Positions 15,864 to 26,372 are shown, numbered from the stretch's first letter. The stretch is DNA of 64,000 bases from Geoglobus ahangari (GCF_001006045.1 NZ_CP011267.1:992001-1056000), one strand, 5' to 3'. Numbers and translations are program-made. The notes: generated by a model from the letters alone, not told the origin.

Positions 15864-16715
15864 ATGTCACGATACTATGAGCTAAGGGAACTCGAGTCCA
15901 AAGCTCCAAAGCTTTTCGGAATTCCGACCGGCACGAAGCTTGACGAGATGTTCTACAGGGTCGAGAGGGAGGGGGACAAGTACGTGAAAAAACCGCTTGG
16001 AGGAATCCCTCACCTCGCGGTGATGAACATAACCGGAGTCCCTGATACCGGCAAGAGCGTGTTTGCGGAACAGTTCGCCGTCACTCAGGCATCTCACGGG
16101 TATAAGGTTCTGTTTGTGACCGTTGAAAGTCCAGCGAACTTTCTCTACACCGCGTTGAAGCAGAAGGCCGAGGCGATGGGTGCTGACTTCTCGAAGGTTG
16201 AGGAGAATGTGGTCGTGATAGATGCTGCCGAGAGCGACGAGCTCAGGGAGAATGTGAAAGCATTACTCGACACGATGGCTTACGCCATAAAGGAGAAGAA
16301 GTGCACCAACGTAATCATAGACAGCATCACCGGCCTTTACGAGCACAAGGAGGTCATGGCGAGGCAGATCGTCAGGCAGGTGTTCAACTTCCTGAAGAAG
16401 TTCAGGCAGACCGGCATACTGATCTCCCAGAAGAGGTCAGCTCAAGCTTCCGAGTCTGCGGAGGCTGCCGGCGGACTGGCTGTGGCGCACATTGTGGATG
16501 GCACGATAGTTCTGGACAAGAAGCTGATAGAGTCGAGATGGGACGCGAACCTCTACGGACTCCCGCTCGGCGAGGTTCTCAGGACGATAAGAATCGACGG
16601 CTGCAGGATGACGGCCCACGACAGCAGGACGTGGGTGTTTGAGATAACCGATGCTGGCTTGATAGAGATTGTGGCACCTCTGAGTGAGTACATCAAGATG
16701 AGGTCAAGGGGGTGA
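15864..16715 (+). CDS. KaiC-like RecA-superfamily ATPase (AF_0795 type)
   Basis: 283 residues with one RecA/KaiC domain. The Walker A GVPDTGKS is at residues 58-65 and a Walker B strand, NVIIDSITGL, is near 155. A C-terminal beta region follows (VWVFEITDAGLIEIV). It resembles the thermophile KaiC-domain family typified by AF_0795. The next gene encodes the partner protein commonly found beside this family, 6 bases downstream. The role is probably ATP-dependent signalling or control of surface machinery; this is inferred from the family and from pilus genes on both sides. Confidence 0.83.
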   Translation: MSRYYELRELESKAPKLFGIPTGTKLDEMFYRVEREGDKYVKKPLGGIPHLAVMNITGVPDTGKSVFAEQFAVTQASHGYKVLFVTVESPANFLYTALKQKAEAMGADFSKVEENVVVIDAAESDELRENVKALLDTMAYAIKEKKCTNVIIDSITGLYEHKEVMARQIVRQVFNFLKKFRQTGILISQKRSAQASESAEAAGGLAVAHIVDGTIVLDKKLIESRWDANLYGLPLGEVLRTIRIDGCRMTAHDSRTWVFEITDAGLIEIVAPLSEYIKMRSRG

Positions 16716-16721
16716 TGGAGG

Positions 16722-17336
16722 ATGGAGGTTATCGCGAAGCCGAAGGGTGGAGATGTGGATAGGATGGCGGAGAAGGTGTTCATGAAGAGCATCGAGCTCC
16801 TCGGCGGGTTGAGGAGGCTCGTCGAGTACAGGAATCTAACGTGGCTTCCGTCGCTTGCTGAAGCAGCATACGTTGTGGTTCTGAAGAACGAGGCTCTCAA
16901 GACTTACTCCGAGATCGCGAGAGAGCTTGGCATAACTGAGAACACAGTGAAGAGCATAGCCACCGCAGACGAGGAGAAGGTTCTCGAGTACATAAGGGGC
17001 GAGCTGGAGGACAGACCGAAGGAGCACATTGCCGGCGGGATAGCCAAGCTCGCGTACAGGAAGCTCAAGGAGAGCGGAGCCCTCGACGAGGAAGAGGTTG
17101 AGATGGATCAGGACGTCATCGAGACTCTGGAGATCGCATGGGCAGTGCTTGTGCTCTCAAGGCTGAGGGGCATGCACTTCCCGGCCGGAAAGGATGAGCT
17201 GATGGAGAGGCTGAAGGGCATAGTGGTGAAGGAGAAGGGCAGGGAGTACAGGATCGAGGAGCTGCTGGAAAGGATAGAGTATCCGGTTAAAAGTCCGGCG
17301 GAGTTGCTTAGTGCGATAAAGCGGGCTGCGGCGTAA
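16722..17336 (+). CDS. KaiC-neighbour regulatory protein with HTH
   Basis: 204 residues, helical. A helix-turn-helix is visible at about 63-85 (TYSEIARELGITENTVKSIA), of the sigma-70-region-4-like/NarL type. A C-terminal domain (KDELMERLKGIVVKEKG and following) comes after it. It matches the archaeal regulatory domain described as occurring near KaiC-domain genes. It starts 6 bases after the KaiC-like gene, so the two are co-transcribed. It probably binds DNA and is controlled by the ATPase, which is inference. Confidence 0.78.
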   Translation: MEVIAKPKGGDVDRMAEKVFMKSIELLGGLRRLVEYRNLTWLPSLAEAAYVVVLKNEALKTYSEIARELGITENTVKSIATADEEKVLEYIRGELEDRPKEHIAGGIAKLAYRKLKESGALDEEEVEMDQDVIETLEIAWAVLVLSRLRGMHFPAGKDELMERLKGIVVKEKGREYRIEELLERIEYPVKSPAELLSAIKRAAA

Positions 17337-17458
17337 CGGGTTTAGCAGCCTGCCTTGTCTTATTTTTCCATCGTATTTCATAATTTTTAAAGTTTCAAAA
17401 CGCAAGCAGAAATGAATAACTAAAAATTCAGAAAATATTTAAAAATGGATATTTTGGT

Positions 17459-17956
17459 TTAGTTCACAGTCACTTGCGCGTCGAGTATGAAGTTGTTGCT
17501 CAGGGTGTGGAGAACTTTGACTCTGTATGTTCCTGGGTCAAAGTCACCAGTACCGTCTTCTTTGAAGACAATTATCTCTCCTGGAGCGAATACGACGTCA
17601 ACTGCAGTAGAATTCGTTAAAACTCCCTGTGAGTCTGTGAACCCACTGCTCGAATACGTGAGTTCGCTGACCAAGTTATCTGAAGTGTCATAGACAAATA
17701 TCTTGATCTCATCGAGTCTGATTTCCTCTCCTCCGTTGTGCACGATCTTAAACACGGTCTGGTTCTGATCTGTGGTGTCGAGTGTGTCTGAAGCGTCGCT
17801 AAGTGTCAGCTGTGCCTGTGGAGCACTCTTTGGCGCCTTGCTTCCGAGCCCGAAGACGAAGCTCGCAATCACTGCCGCCAGTATAACGGTTATGGCCACC
17901 ATCAGGATCACGCCTATCACAGGCGATACACCTTTCTCGTCTCTAAACCACCTCAT
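17459..17956 (-). CDS. Type IV pilin-like protein
   Basis: 165 residues. The N-terminus MRWFRDEKGVSPVIGVILMV is an archaeal class III (prepilin) signal; cleavage is expected after Gly9, leaving a hydrophobic helix of about 25 residues as assembly core. The rest is a Thr/Asp-rich beta domain. ATG 17956 is chosen because GAGGTGAT lies five bases upstream; an ATG six bases and a GTG nine bases upstream are alternatives. TATA (AACTTAAATAC) is near 18002. It is probably the subunit moved by the ATPase/platform pair at 10.8-14.3 kb. Confidence 0.88.
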   Translation of the reverse strand: MRWFRDEKGVSPVIGVILMVAITVILAAVIASFVFGLGSKAPKSAPQAQLTLSDASDTLDTTDQNQTVFKIVHNGGEEIRLDEIKIFVYDTSDNLVSELTYSSSGFTDSQGVLTNSTAVDVVFAPGEIIVFKEDGTGDFDPGTYRVKVLHTLSNNFILDAQVTVN

Positions 17957-18092
17957 TCTCATCACCTCTTCTGCAAGTCATTATTACAACTAACATGTAT
18001 TTAAGTTTTTCCCATTATTATGATTATCGTGTGACTCATGATGGGGTGTCAAAAAAGGTAAAATTATAAACTTTCATGAGAACCCTGTCCCA

Positions 18093-19019
18093 ATGCTACC
18101 GGACGTTCAGCTCGCAAAGCCCGATGTGGAGATAGGTCTCAGCAGGGTCGGGGCCAAGGGCATAAGAAAGCTCGTTCAGGTTAAAAGAGAAGGGAAAAGG
18201 CCCGTCATACTCATCTCCACCTTCGACGTTTTTGTTGACCTCCCCTCGACAAGGAAGGGCGTGAACCTGAGCAGGAACTTCGAGGCGGTGGATGAGGTCA
18301 TAGAGAACCTCACCCAGAACCCGGTGGAGAACATAGAGGACCTGAACATCAGGATAGTCAACGAGCTTCTTGACAGGCATGAGTACGCGACCAAGGCGGA
18401 GGTTCTGATGGAGGCCGAGTACATCCTGAAGAAGAAAACCCCTTTCTCAAAGCAGAAGACTCAGGAGGTCGTCAAGATATTCAGCGAGGCCAAAAAGTGG
18501 AGGGATGGCAGGCAGAAGGTGTTCGTCGGAGCGGAGGTTTACGGCATAACCGTGTGCCCGTGCGCTCAGGAGCTCATACGCGCCTATTCAGCGGAGCAGC
18601 TTGAAAAGGCCGGCTTCACCCCAGATCAGATATCCGAGATCATGCGCATCATCCCGTTCGCCTCCCACAACCAGCGCGGCAGGGGGTTCGTGAAGGTTGA
18701 GGTGAGGGAGGACTTCAAGCCGAGGATTGAGGATGTTATAGAGATCGCAAAGGCGGGGATGAGCTACGAGATCTACGAAATCCTCAAGAGGGGGGACGAG
18801 CTGGAGGTCGTCAAGAACGCTCACTTCAACCCCCGCTTTGTGGAAGACGCAGTGAGACTCATGGCGAAGTCGGCGGTTGAGAAATTCTCCGATGCTCCAG
18901 ATGATGTGCTCATATACTTCAGGCAGACGAACGAAGAGAGCATACACCAGCACGATGTTGTTGCGGAGAGGAAAGCCACCATAGGTGAGCTCAGGGATGA
19001 GCTTGCCTCGAACGGCTAA
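18093..19019 (+). CDS. mptA: GTP cyclohydrolase MptA
   Basis: 308 residues of the FolE2/MptA family. The cysteine motif [10 protein letters not shown] and the His of [10 protein letters not shown] are metal-site residues. In archaea MptA converts GTP to 7,8-dihydroneopterin 2',3'-cyclic phosphate, the first step toward tetrahydromethanopterin, the C1 carrier of Archaeoglobales and methanogens. An AAAATTATAAAC box at about 18060-18070 is 25 bases upstream, so translation is probably leaderless. The 3' end overlaps the start of the PLD-like gene. Confidence 0.93.
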   Translation: MLPDVQLAKPDVEIGLSRVGAKGIRKLVQVKREGKRPVILISTFDVFVDLPSTRKGVNLSRNFEAVDEVIENLTQNPVENIEDLNIRIVNELLDRHEYATKAEVLMEAEYILKKKTPFSKQKTQEVVKIFSEAKKWRDGRQKVFVGAEVYGITVCPCAQELIRAYSAEQLEKAGFTPDQISEIMRIIPFASHNQRGRGFVKVEVREDFKPRIEDVIEIAKAGMSYEIYEILKRGDELEVVKNAHFNPRFVEDAVRLMAKSAVEKFSDAPDDVLIYFRQTNEESIHQHDVVAERKATIGELRDELASNG

Positions 19020-20370
19020 GCTTCTCCTCCTCGCCACTCTCCTCATTCACCCCACCATCGCATGCCAGATTCTTGAGGTTCTGCCCAATCCCTACGGAGA
19101 TGACGGCAGGGAGTACGTGAAGGTGTCCTGCGAAACGAACTGCACGCTGACGGATAGTGAGGACGAGTTCTCATTTGGCCCGGGCGTTCACTATGTGGCC
19201 AGAAATGCCACTGCCTTTGTGGACCACTACGGCTTTCCTCCGGATGCAGAGGGCATCAGGCTGTCCAACAGCGGTGAGGAGATAACCCTGAAGTGTGAAG
19301 ATGGAGCAGACGTTTTCGACTACAGCTTTTTCACCGATGACGGCCTGATTTATTACCGAGAGGGTGGAAAGTGGGACTTCAGGTACGAGGACTGGTCATC
19401 CTTCCCGCCCGTCTCGGACAACGTGAGTGGCAGGATTGTGGTCACCCCTACAAGCTACGTGCTGAGGGGCGAGGGAATCGTAGCCTCCTACACAGTCACA
19501 AAGGACAACTTCGACGGGAGCTTCGAGTTTGCTGTTGACGCGAGCCCTGTTGGAGGGATCCCAGCTGAGGAGATGGTGCTGGCCAAGAAATACCGCTTTC
19601 ACTTCCTCGAGGGCTCCTACAGGAACTTCCACTACAAGTTCGCGGTTCTTGGCAGTAACGTGGTGATAACAACCGAGAACTGGAAGTGGGACAACCGGGG
19701 GATAATCGTCGAATTCGAGAGCGAAAAGGTTGCTGAGCTGCTTAAAGAGGTCTTCGAACACGATCTGAAGTACGAGAGCAGTCCGGGGAAGGTGTCGGAC
19801 GTAAAGGGTAGCTACAGGGAGGGGAGGGGCAGAGAGCTCGAGTTCTCTGGAAGGGTTGAGGTTCACGTTCTGCCTGACTCAAACCCCGTGTTCGGGTTCA
19901 TCGAGAACTCCACGGACTTCCTCTACATCGCAGTTCCGTACATCAGCCTCGAGTGGTTCGACGACAGCTCTCCGCTCCTGAGCGCGATTCTGAACGCATC
20001 GAGGGGAGGTGTGGAGGTCAGGGTGATGCTGGCAGACTACGAGAGGAACAGAGATGCTGTCGAGTTCCTCAGCTCTCTTCCGGGAGTGGAGGCAAAGATG
20101 GTCAGGTCTCCGGAGTTCGACAAGCTGCATGCGAAGTACCTTGTGACGGACGGAAAGGTTCTGATCACCTCTGCCAACTTCAACAAGTACGGGCTGAAGC
20201 TGAACAGGGAAATAGCGGTGGTGATCGAGAGCGACGAGGTGAGCGGGTTCCTTAAGGACGTGTTTGAAGGGGACTGGGAGGGGAGGAGCGAGATCAGCCC
20301 GGCAATTTCCCTCACCCTCCTTGGAATTGCCCTCCTCGCTGGCTTCTACCTGCTGAGGCGCCTGAGCTGA
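18997..20370 (+). CDS. Secreted phospholipase D-like protein with lamin-tail domain
   Basis: About 457 residues. An N-terminal signal peptide ([17 protein letters not shown]) is followed by a lamin-tail-like domain ([17 protein letters not shown]). Two PLD-fold halves come next: the first HKD is degenerate ([11 protein letters not shown], Gly for Asp) and the second is intact ([20 protein letters not shown]). A C-terminal membrane helix ([16 protein letters not shown]) ends with basic residues. It is probably anchored outside the cell, as a phosphodiesterase or nuclease. ATG 18997 is chosen for the GGTGA eight bases upstream. The 3' end overlaps moeA by 25 bases. Confidence 0.82.
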   Translation: MSLPRTAKLLLLATLLIHPTIACQILEVLPNPYGDDGREYVKVSCETNCTLTDSEDEFSFGPGVHYVARNATAFVDHYGFPPDAEGIRLSNSGEEITLKCEDGADVFDYSFFTDDGLIYYREGGKWDFRYEDWSSFPPVSDNVSGRIVVTPTSYVLRGEGIVASYTVTKDNFDGSFEFAVDASPVGGIPAEEMVLAKKYRFHFLEGSYRNFHYKFAVLGSNVVITTENWKWDNRGIIVEFESEKVAELLKEVFEHDLKYESSPGKVSDVKGSYREGRGRELEFSGRVEVHVLPDSNPVFGFIENSTDFLYIAVPYISLEWFDDSSPLLSAILNASRGGVEVRVMLADYERNRDAVEFLSSLPGVEAKMVRSPEFDKLHAKYLVTDGKVLITSANFNKYGLKLNREIAVVIESDEVSGFLKDVFEGDWEGRSEISPAISLTLLGIALLAGFYLLRRLS

Positions 20371-21953
20371 TCCCCTATCACTCCCTCAAGCTCCGGCGTT
20401 GATCTGAATCCTATGCCCACCTCTCCGACCTCTTCTCCGTCAATTCCGAACCTCTCCGCAAACGGCCTCAGCAGGTAAATTCCGTCCAGCCTCCCGAGCC
20501 TGAAGAGGTTCACGAGCTGAGCGTGGTTTTTGGCTAAGAAGTCCGCACTCACCCCGTATCCCGAGACGGCTCCGGTCTTGCCTTTTTTGCCCGCGAACAC
20601 GAGCCCGAACTCGAACTCCCCGTCAGGGTAGAACACTCCATCTACGCTCTGCCTCGAGAACTCCAGAAGGGCAAGCTCCGGCGACATGTACATCCCCTTC
20701 ACCTCTGCGTCGAGCTCAAGGAGGTCGAACACGTCTATGCCGGCAAAGGCGTAGTCGTAAACCTTGCCGAACAGCCTCACCTCCCTCTCGCTCCCCCTCT
20801 CTATGATCTCCTCTCCCTCCTCGATCTCCATGTAGCCCGAGGCCTCGCTCAGGCTCGTTATAGCTCCGGATCCCTTTTCTACGGGGTAAATCCTGTTCCC
20901 AACCACGAACACAGGCATCAGCTCCCTCCTGCCCTCCGAGTATATCCTCTTGGCCAGCCTGCCCCTCACGACTCTCCTCCTTATCCTGTAGCCGAGGCTC
21001 CTTGCTACTGCAGGGGCGACGAACTCGAGGAATATGGTGAGGCAGGACGTTGGAAATCCCGGCAGCCCGAAAACGGGCTTTTCATCAACTCTGGCGAAAA
21101 AGAACGGCTTGCCTGGCTTCACCCTGACGCCATGGAACACCATCTCCCCCTTCTCCTCAACAATTCTGTAAAGGATGTCCCCCTTTCCCGCCGAGGTCGA
21201 GCCAGAGGTGATGACTGCATCACACTCGCTTAAAGCCTTCTCCAGAATATCCTCCATCTCTTCTCTGTCATCCCTCGCGATTCCGTAAATAACCGGGGTT
21301 GCTCCAAGCTTTTTCAGCTCGGCATAGATTGTGTAGGTATTCACGTCGTAAATCTTCCCGGCCTCAAGCTCCTCTCCCGGCATGGTGAGCTCGTTTCCGG
21401 TGGAGATTATTCCGACCCTCATCTCCCTGACCTTCACCCTCCCGTATCCGGCCCCTGCGAGGAGCCCGAGCTTCAGCGTGTCTATTACCTCTCCAGCCCT
21501 AACCAGCACCTCACCCTCCTGCACATCCGAGCCGGCGCTCATCACGTTCTCCTTGGGCGAGACTCCCTTCTTCACCCACACAACGTTGCCCTCAACCCTC
21601 GCGTTCTCAACCATGACTACAGCATCAGCGTTCTCCGGCATCACCGCTCCGGTTGAAATCTCAACGGCCTGTCCACGCCCGATTTTCAGGGACGTGCCTT
21701 CTCCGGCATCAACCTTCCCAACAACCTCAAGCTTCACAGGGCTGGATTCACTTGCCAGCGACACATCCTCGCTGATCACAGCAAAGCCGTCTCTCGTGCT
21801 CCTCCTGAAGGGCGGGATGTTTATGGGGCTGAAAACGTCCTCCGCGCTAACCCTTCCAAGAGCTTCGGTGATCGCAACCTCCTTCACCGAGTAGCCAATT
21901 CTGACCTGCGAGAGAATCTCCTTGGCTGTCTCAGCCTCAATGAGCCTGCGCAT
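20346..21953 (-). CDS. moeA: Molybdopterin molybdotransferase MoeA with C-terminal extension
   Basis: 535 residues. MoeA domains I-IV occupy the first 400 or so (PPFRRSTRDGFAVIS, STGAVMPENADAVVMVE, ITSGSTSAGKGD, GLPGFPTSC). The last 130 residues form an extension that looks like a shortened form of the periplasmic-binding-type domain fused to many archaeal MoeA proteins. MoeA inserts Mo or W into molybdopterin. ATG 21953 is chosen over 21974 because a TTTAAA box at about 21979-21984 would place transcription start right at it. Confidence 0.88.
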   Translation of the reverse strand: MRRLIEAETAKEILSQVRIGYSVKEVAITEALGRVSAEDVFSPINIPPFRRSTRDGFAVISEDVSLASESSPVKLEVVGKVDAGEGTSLKIGRGQAVEISTGAVMPENADAVVMVENARVEGNVVWVKKGVSPKENVMSAGSDVQEGEVLVRAGEVIDTLKLGLLAGAGYGRVKVREMRVGIISTGNELTMPGEELEAGKIYDVNTYTIYAELKKLGATPVIYGIARDDREEMEDILEKALSECDAVITSGSTSAGKGDILYRIVEEKGEMVFHGVRVKPGKPFFFARVDEKPVFGLPGFPTSCLTIFLEFVAPAVARSLGYRIRRRVVRGRLAKRIYSEGRRELMPVFVVGNRIYPVEKGSGAITSLSEASGYMEIEEGEEIIERGSEREVRLFGKVYDYAFAGIDVFDLLELDAEVKGMYMSPELALLEFSRQSVDGVFYPDGEFEFGLVFAGKKGKTGAVSGYGVSADFLAKNHAQLVNLFRLGRLDGIYLLRPFAERFGIDGEEVGEVGIGFRSTPELEGVIGDQLRRLSR

Positions 21954-22127
21954 GTTCTCATTTTGGCAGCACATTCTTTAAAGTGTCTTCGATAGTGCAC
22001 CGGTTATGAAAGGCGCCCTGCAACTTCTCGAAACCGCGTCATATGATGGCGAGTCGAAAACGTGCTACAGTCCGGTTCGGATTTAATCGTTGTGGTGGGA
22101 TGAAGAAAAGCAGGTTAATATCCGTGA

Positions 22128-22955
22128 TCACCAGCTGAACTTTCCGAGCACCCTCCCGAGGAAGTTCCTGCTGTAGTCCACCCTGAGCTCATCGGGATCA
22201 TCGCCCCGGACCTCTATGTTTTCCAGATCCACTCCGAACTCCTCGCTGGCCTTCCTTATGTATCCGATCTTCTCCGGCTCGAACCCCATGAGGTAGGAGG
22301 AGACGGCATCGACCTCTATGACGTTGTCCCCCGCCACCATCACGCCGTGATGCACAGGTGTGGTGCTGGACTCACTTCCCGCACCGCCAATGACCCCGTC
22401 AACAATCGTCAGGGCTGGGTTCAGGATGTGCAGCAAATCTACAAGCTTCTGGTGGATCTTGAGGTGCATGTACATCGCCGGCTTCTTCAGGAACCCCATG
22501 TTGTTCTTTATGCCGAGGGTCGTGACTGCGAGGGTGTGAACCTTCATCTTCGGGAGGCTGATGAAGGGGCTGTTCATCGCCTTCAAAATGTTTTTTCCGG
22601 CCTCGACCTCTTTCAGCGCCTTTCCGTTCACCTCCACCCTGACAAGCTCCTCGGTGTTGATGTTCACGCATTCCGCTAATTCCCTCAGCCCAAACTCGTC
22701 GAAGCATTTGTCAGCGCTGTCCCTGTAGAACCCGCCCTCGGCGACCACCACCTCATGCCCTCTTTCCCTGAGCACGTCAATGACTGCCTTAACAACCTCC
22801 GGGTGGGTTATGCAGCCACTCTCCGGGCTTTCGAACTGGAGGAAGTTGGGCTTCACCAGCACCTCGCTCTCGAGTTTAGGACTGAACAGCTCGAATGCCT
22901 CTCTCACGAACTCTCCGACCTTCTCGTAGCTCTCCACCCTTCTGAGCAGTATCAT
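22128..22955 (-). CDS. DUF362 domain protein
   Basis: 275 residues. The DUF362 hallmarks are present: ESEVLVKPNFL near the N-terminus, KVHTLAVTTLGIKNNMGFL in the middle, and TIVDGVIGGAGSE with VHHGVMVAGDNVIEVDAV toward the end. The ferredoxin domain seen in longer members is missing. Function is unknown. It starts three bases after the purQ stop and is therefore likely to be the last gene of the purine operon. Confidence 0.85.
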   Translation of the reverse strand: MILLRRVESYEKVGEFVREAFELFSPKLESEVLVKPNFLQFESPESGCITHPEVVKAVIDVLRERGHEVVVAEGGFYRDSADKCFDEFGLRELAECVNINTEELVRVEVNGKALKEVEAGKNILKAMNSPFISLPKMKVHTLAVTTLGIKNNMGFLKKPAMYMHLKIHQKLVDLLHILNPALTIVDGVIGGAGSESSTTPVHHGVMVAGDNVIEVDAVSSYLMGFEPEKIGYIRKASEEFGVDLENIEVRGDDPDELRVDYSRNFLGRVLGKFSW

Positions 22956-22958
22956 CGC

Positions 22959-23792
22959 TCAGAACCTCTCTAAATACTCCAGAACGCTTTCGAAGACCCT
23001 CAGTCCGTCACCCTCCTTCCTCTCCACCCTCGTCCAGTCCGCATGCTGCCACGGATGCACGACCCTCTCGGGGTGGGGCATGAGTCCGAAGACGTTTCCT
23101 TTTACATTGCATATCCCGGCTATGTTGGAGTAGCTGCCGTTGGGGTTCCACGGATAGCCGGAGTAATTCCCATCCGGATCCACGTACCTGAAGACTATCT
23201 GGTCGTTCTCCTCGAGCGTGTTCAGGTACTCCTCCTCCCTGCCAATGGGGAAGACCACCTTGCCCTCGGCGTGGGCGACGGGGAAGACCACAATCTCCTC
23301 TCTGCCATACTTCCTCGTGAAAACGCACTTGCCCGAGTTCTCATGCTTCAGGTAGCTGTGCCTGCACTCGAACCTGTTGGAGTTGTTTATCGCCAGAACC
23401 ATCTCGGGCTTCTCAGCTATCGGCCTGTCCTCGTCGAAGCCGGGCAGAGCGCCAAGCTCGACAAGAACCTGAAAGCCGTTGCAGATGCCGAGAACTGGAT
23501 ATCCCTCCCTTATGAACATCTCGAGGTCGTGCCTGAGGAGGCTCTTAACCCTCGCCGAGAAAATCGCTCCGGCCCTCACGTAATCTCCAGCTGAAAAACC
23601 ACCGGGGAAGACTATGCAGGAGTAGTCCCATATCGTCCTCGCCTCGCTGTCCTTTATCATGTCGCTGTAGAACTGCTTCAGGTGAACCGCCTCAGCATCA
23701 ACGCCAAGCATCCTGAAGGCCTTCACAGTCTCGTCCTCGCAGTTCGTCCCCTCGATCCTCAGAACCGCAACCCTAATCTCGTCCCTGTCCAT
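22959..23792 (-). CDS. purQ: FGAM synthase glutaminase subunit PurQ
   Basis: 277 residues, class I glutamine amidotransferase. The nucleophile Cys is in GICNGFQVL, and the His-Glu partners lie in the LMPHPERV segment. It provides ammonia to PurL for conversion of FGAR to FGAM. ATG 23792 is used; GGGGTGAT, at the purL stop, lies about five bases upstream, and family members begin near RDEIRVAVLRIEG. A small insertion (DPDGNYSGYPWNPNGSYSN) is normal for the family. Confidence 0.95.
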   Translation of the reverse strand: MDRDEIRVAVLRIEGTNCEDETVKAFRMLGVDAEAVHLKQFYSDMIKDSEARTIWDYSCIVFPGGFSAGDYVRAGAIFSARVKSLLRHDLEMFIREGYPVLGICNGFQVLVELGALPGFDEDRPIAEKPEMVLAINNSNRFECRHSYLKHENSGKCVFTRKYGREEIVVFPVAHAEGKVVFPIGREEEYLNTLEENDQIVFRYVDPDGNYSGYPWNPNGSYSNIAGICNVKGNVFGLMPHPERVVHPWQHADWTRVERKEGDGLRVFESVLEYLERF

Positions 23793-23797
23793 CCACA

Positions 23798-26092
23798 TCA
23801 CCCCACGTACCTGCTCATCCCGGTTCTCCACGCATTCTCGGCCCTCTCAAAATCGAGCCTCACGATGCCGAAGTTCAGCTCGTCACCACCCGTGCTTCCG
23901 ATTACCCTCGCTTTGAGTCCGAGAGCGGTGATGAACTCTACGAAGCTCTCAGCCTGACTCTCCGCAACCTCGACCACCCACCTCGTGTTGCTCTCGCTGA
24001 ACAGCTCCACGTAGTCGCTCAGCCCAACCTCAAAGCCCACCCTGCCCGCAAACGCCATTTCAGCCAGAGCCACGGCAACTCCGCCGGTTGAGACATCGTG
24101 GCATGCCAGCACCCTGAACCTCTCGAAAGCCTGAAGCATCGCGTCGCTGTACTTTTTGAGCCTCTCAGGATCGGTCCTCGGAACCCTGCTGCTCTCAAGC
24201 CCTGTAACCTTCGAGTAGATGCTTCCTCCAAACTCCGGCCGGGTTTCTCCAACGAGGACGATTGCAGAGCCGGATCTCTTGAAGTCCGCGGTGATCGCCT
24301 TCCTGACATCCTCCACTATCCCAACTCCTATGAGGGATGGTGTGGGGGCGATGCTTCCGTACGGCGTTTCGTTGTAGAGGCTCACGTTTCCGCTCACCAC
24401 GGGAATCCCAAAGCCCTTGGACATCCAGCCCAGCGCCCTCACGCTTTCGACAAACTCACCCATCCTCTCGGGCTTTTCGGGGTTTCCGAAGTTGAGGCAG
24501 TCCACGAAGCTGTGGGGTCTGCTGTTCACCGCCACCAGATTCCTCACCATCTCGTCGAATGAGCTTGCGCTGCCCCAGTACGGGTCTATCCTCGTCATCC
24601 ACGGGTTGACATCTGCAGTTATGGCCAGCCCCCTCCACGACTCCGTTGGCTTTATGACCGCGGCATCACCATGCCCCTCGTAGCCGGTAACACCCTGAAG
24701 GGGCTTCAGGATCGTGTTCGCCCTCACCTCATGATCGTACTGTCTTATCACCCACTCCTTGCTCGCCACGTTTGGATGGGAGAGCATCTTCAGGATCAGA
24801 TCTTCATAATTGCCCACATCCCTGATCTCGTCCCTGTAAGTCTCTTCAGGCTTTCTGACCGTGTAGTTCCTGCAGTACTCCACCCCTCCCGATACAAACT
24901 CGATGTCCATGTCGTAAATGAGCCTGTCTCCGTAATACACCCTGAGCCTCTTGTCCCCGGTCGTGACACCTATGACTCTCGCGGTCACATCCCACTTGGA
25001 GAATATGTAGAGCACGTCGTCAACATGCTGGGGCTTGACTGAGAGGAGCATCCTCTCCTGACTCTCGCTCACCCAGATCTCCCAGGGCTTCATCCCCTCT
25101 TCCTTCAGGTGAACTTTATCGAGCCACACAACAGCACCGCAGTTTCCTGCCAGACTCATCTCTCCCACTGCGCCGCTCAGCCCTCCTCCGCCCAGATCCT
25201 TCATCCCTGAAACGAGCCCCTTCTCCACCGCCTCGAGGCACGCATGCATCAGCGGCTCCTTGGTTATCGGGTTGCCCAGCTGCACAGCGCTCCTCGACTC
25301 CTCCTCGCTGCTCTCGTCAAGCTCTGCAGAGGCGAATGTCACGCCGTGAATGCCGTCTCTTCCAGTTGCCCCTCCGGCGAGGATGATTATCTCTCCCTCT
25401 CCACCAACCCTGCTGGGAATTATCCTGTCCTTCCTCGCTATTCCCACACATCCCACGTTGACCAGACAGTTCGTGAGGTAGCTGTCGTCGAAGAAGACCA
25501 TCCCTCCTACGGTCGGAATGCCCACCCTGTTGCCGTAGTCTCTTATGCCCGCAACAACTCCCGAGAGCAGGTAGAGCGGGTGCTTCGTCCCCCTCGGCAG
25601 CTCCTCGTGTTTTATGTCCGGATTCCCGAAGAACAGCGGGTCGATGAGTGCGAGCGGCTGAGCGCCCATGCACACCACGTCTCTCAAAATCCCCCCAATG
25701 CCCGTTGCGGCACCGCCGTACGGCTCTATGGCCGAGGGGTGGTTGTGGCTCTCGAACGCGATGACGTATGCGTGCTCATCATCAAATTCAACAACTCCTG
25801 CATCATCTGACGTGGAGATTACGTAGTCGGTTCTGAACCCCAGAAGGTACTTCTTCAGGTAGTACTTGGAGCTCTTGTAGCAGCAGTGCTCGCTCCACGC
25901 CTGCCCGAGAGACTGAAGCTCTATGTCTGTGGGGTTTCTGCCAGCCCTCCTGAAGTAGTCCTGTATCCTCTTCATCTCGTCGAGGTTGAGGGCGAGCCCC
26001 ATCTCCTCGCTTATCCTGAGGAGATCCTCATCACCAGCGTTCAGAATGTCAACCTCGTAGACCTCCGGATTCGAGTAGAGAAGGCGGAACAT
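23798..26092 (-). CDS. purL: FGAM synthase synthetase subunit PurL
   Basis: 764 residues, the small-type PurL that works with PurS and PurQ. Landmarks are [39 protein letters not shown] for ATP binding, and [14 protein letters not shown]. The second AIRS-like half contains [10 protein letters not shown] and [18 protein letters not shown] 26092 is preferred over TTG 26101. The purS stop overlaps the region just upstream, so the two genes are translationally coupled. Confidence 0.97.
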   Translation of the reverse strand: MFRLLYSNPEVYEVDILNAGDEDLLRISEEMGLALNLDEMKRIQDYFRRAGRNPTDIELQSLGQAWSEHCCYKSSKYYLKKYLLGFRTDYVISTSDDAGVVEFDDEHAYVIAFESHNHPSAIEPYGGAATGIGGILRDVVCMGAQPLALIDPLFFGNPDIKHEELPRGTKHPLYLLSGVVAGIRDYGNRVGIPTVGGMVFFDDSYLTNCLVNVGCVGIARKDRIIPSRVGGEGEIIILAGGATGRDGIHGVTFASAELDESSEEESRSAVQLGNPITKEPLMHACLEAVEKGLVSGMKDLGGGGLSGAVGEMSLAGNCGAVVWLDKVHLKEEGMKPWEIWVSESQERMLLSVKPQHVDDVLYIFSKWDVTARVIGVTTGDKRLRVYYGDRLIYDMDIEFVSGGVEYCRNYTVRKPEETYRDEIRDVGNYEDLILKMLSHPNVASKEWVIRQYDHEVRANTILKPLQGVTGYEGHGDAAVIKPTESWRGLAITADVNPWMTRIDPYWGSASSFDEMVRNLVAVNSRPHSFVDCLNFGNPEKPERMGEFVESVRALGWMSKGFGIPVVSGNVSLYNETPYGSIAPTPSLIGVGIVEDVRKAITADFKRSGSAIVLVGETRPEFGGSIYSKVTGLESSRVPRTDPERLKKYSDAMLQAFERFRVLACHDVSTGGVAVALAEMAFAGRVGFEVGLSDYVELFSESNTRWVVEVAESQAESFVEFITALGLKARVIGSTGGDELNFGIVRLDFERAENAWRTGMSRYVG

Positions 26093-26093
26093 C

Positions 26094-26342
26094 TCAATCA
26101 ACCCACCTTATGGAATAATCCTGAATGACCGGATTTGCGAGCAGCTTCTCGCACATCTCCTCGATCATCTTCTCGGCATCCTCCCTGCTCTTGGCCTCGA
26201 GCTCTATCCTGAAGACCTTCACAGAAGAGACGCTCTTCACGTTCCTGAATCCGAGCAGGTTCAGTGCCTTCTTGGTCGCCTCACCCTCAGGATCCACAAC
26301 ACCCTTCTTAAGGCTTATGTAGACATCGGCGGTGAAGTTCAT
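26094..26342 (-). CDS. purS: FGAM synthase subunit PurS
   Basis: 82 residues, with a beta-alpha-beta fold and the typical start [20 protein letters not shown] followed by [19 protein letters not shown]. PurS dimers bridge PurL and PurQ. It is first in the purS-purL-purQ-DUF362 run. Confidence 0.95.
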   Translation of the reverse strand: MNFTADVYISLKKGVVDPEGEATKKALNLLGFRNVKSVSSVKVFRIELEAKSREDAEKMIEEMCEKLLANPVIQDYSIRWVD

Positions 26343-26372
26343 GGGCTTAGCTTGGGAGGAAAATATAAAAAA

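Noticed and set aside
22060-22080. ATGATGG in the 22 kb gap as a C box
   Set aside because: The last base is wrong and no D or D' box follows at a fitting distance.
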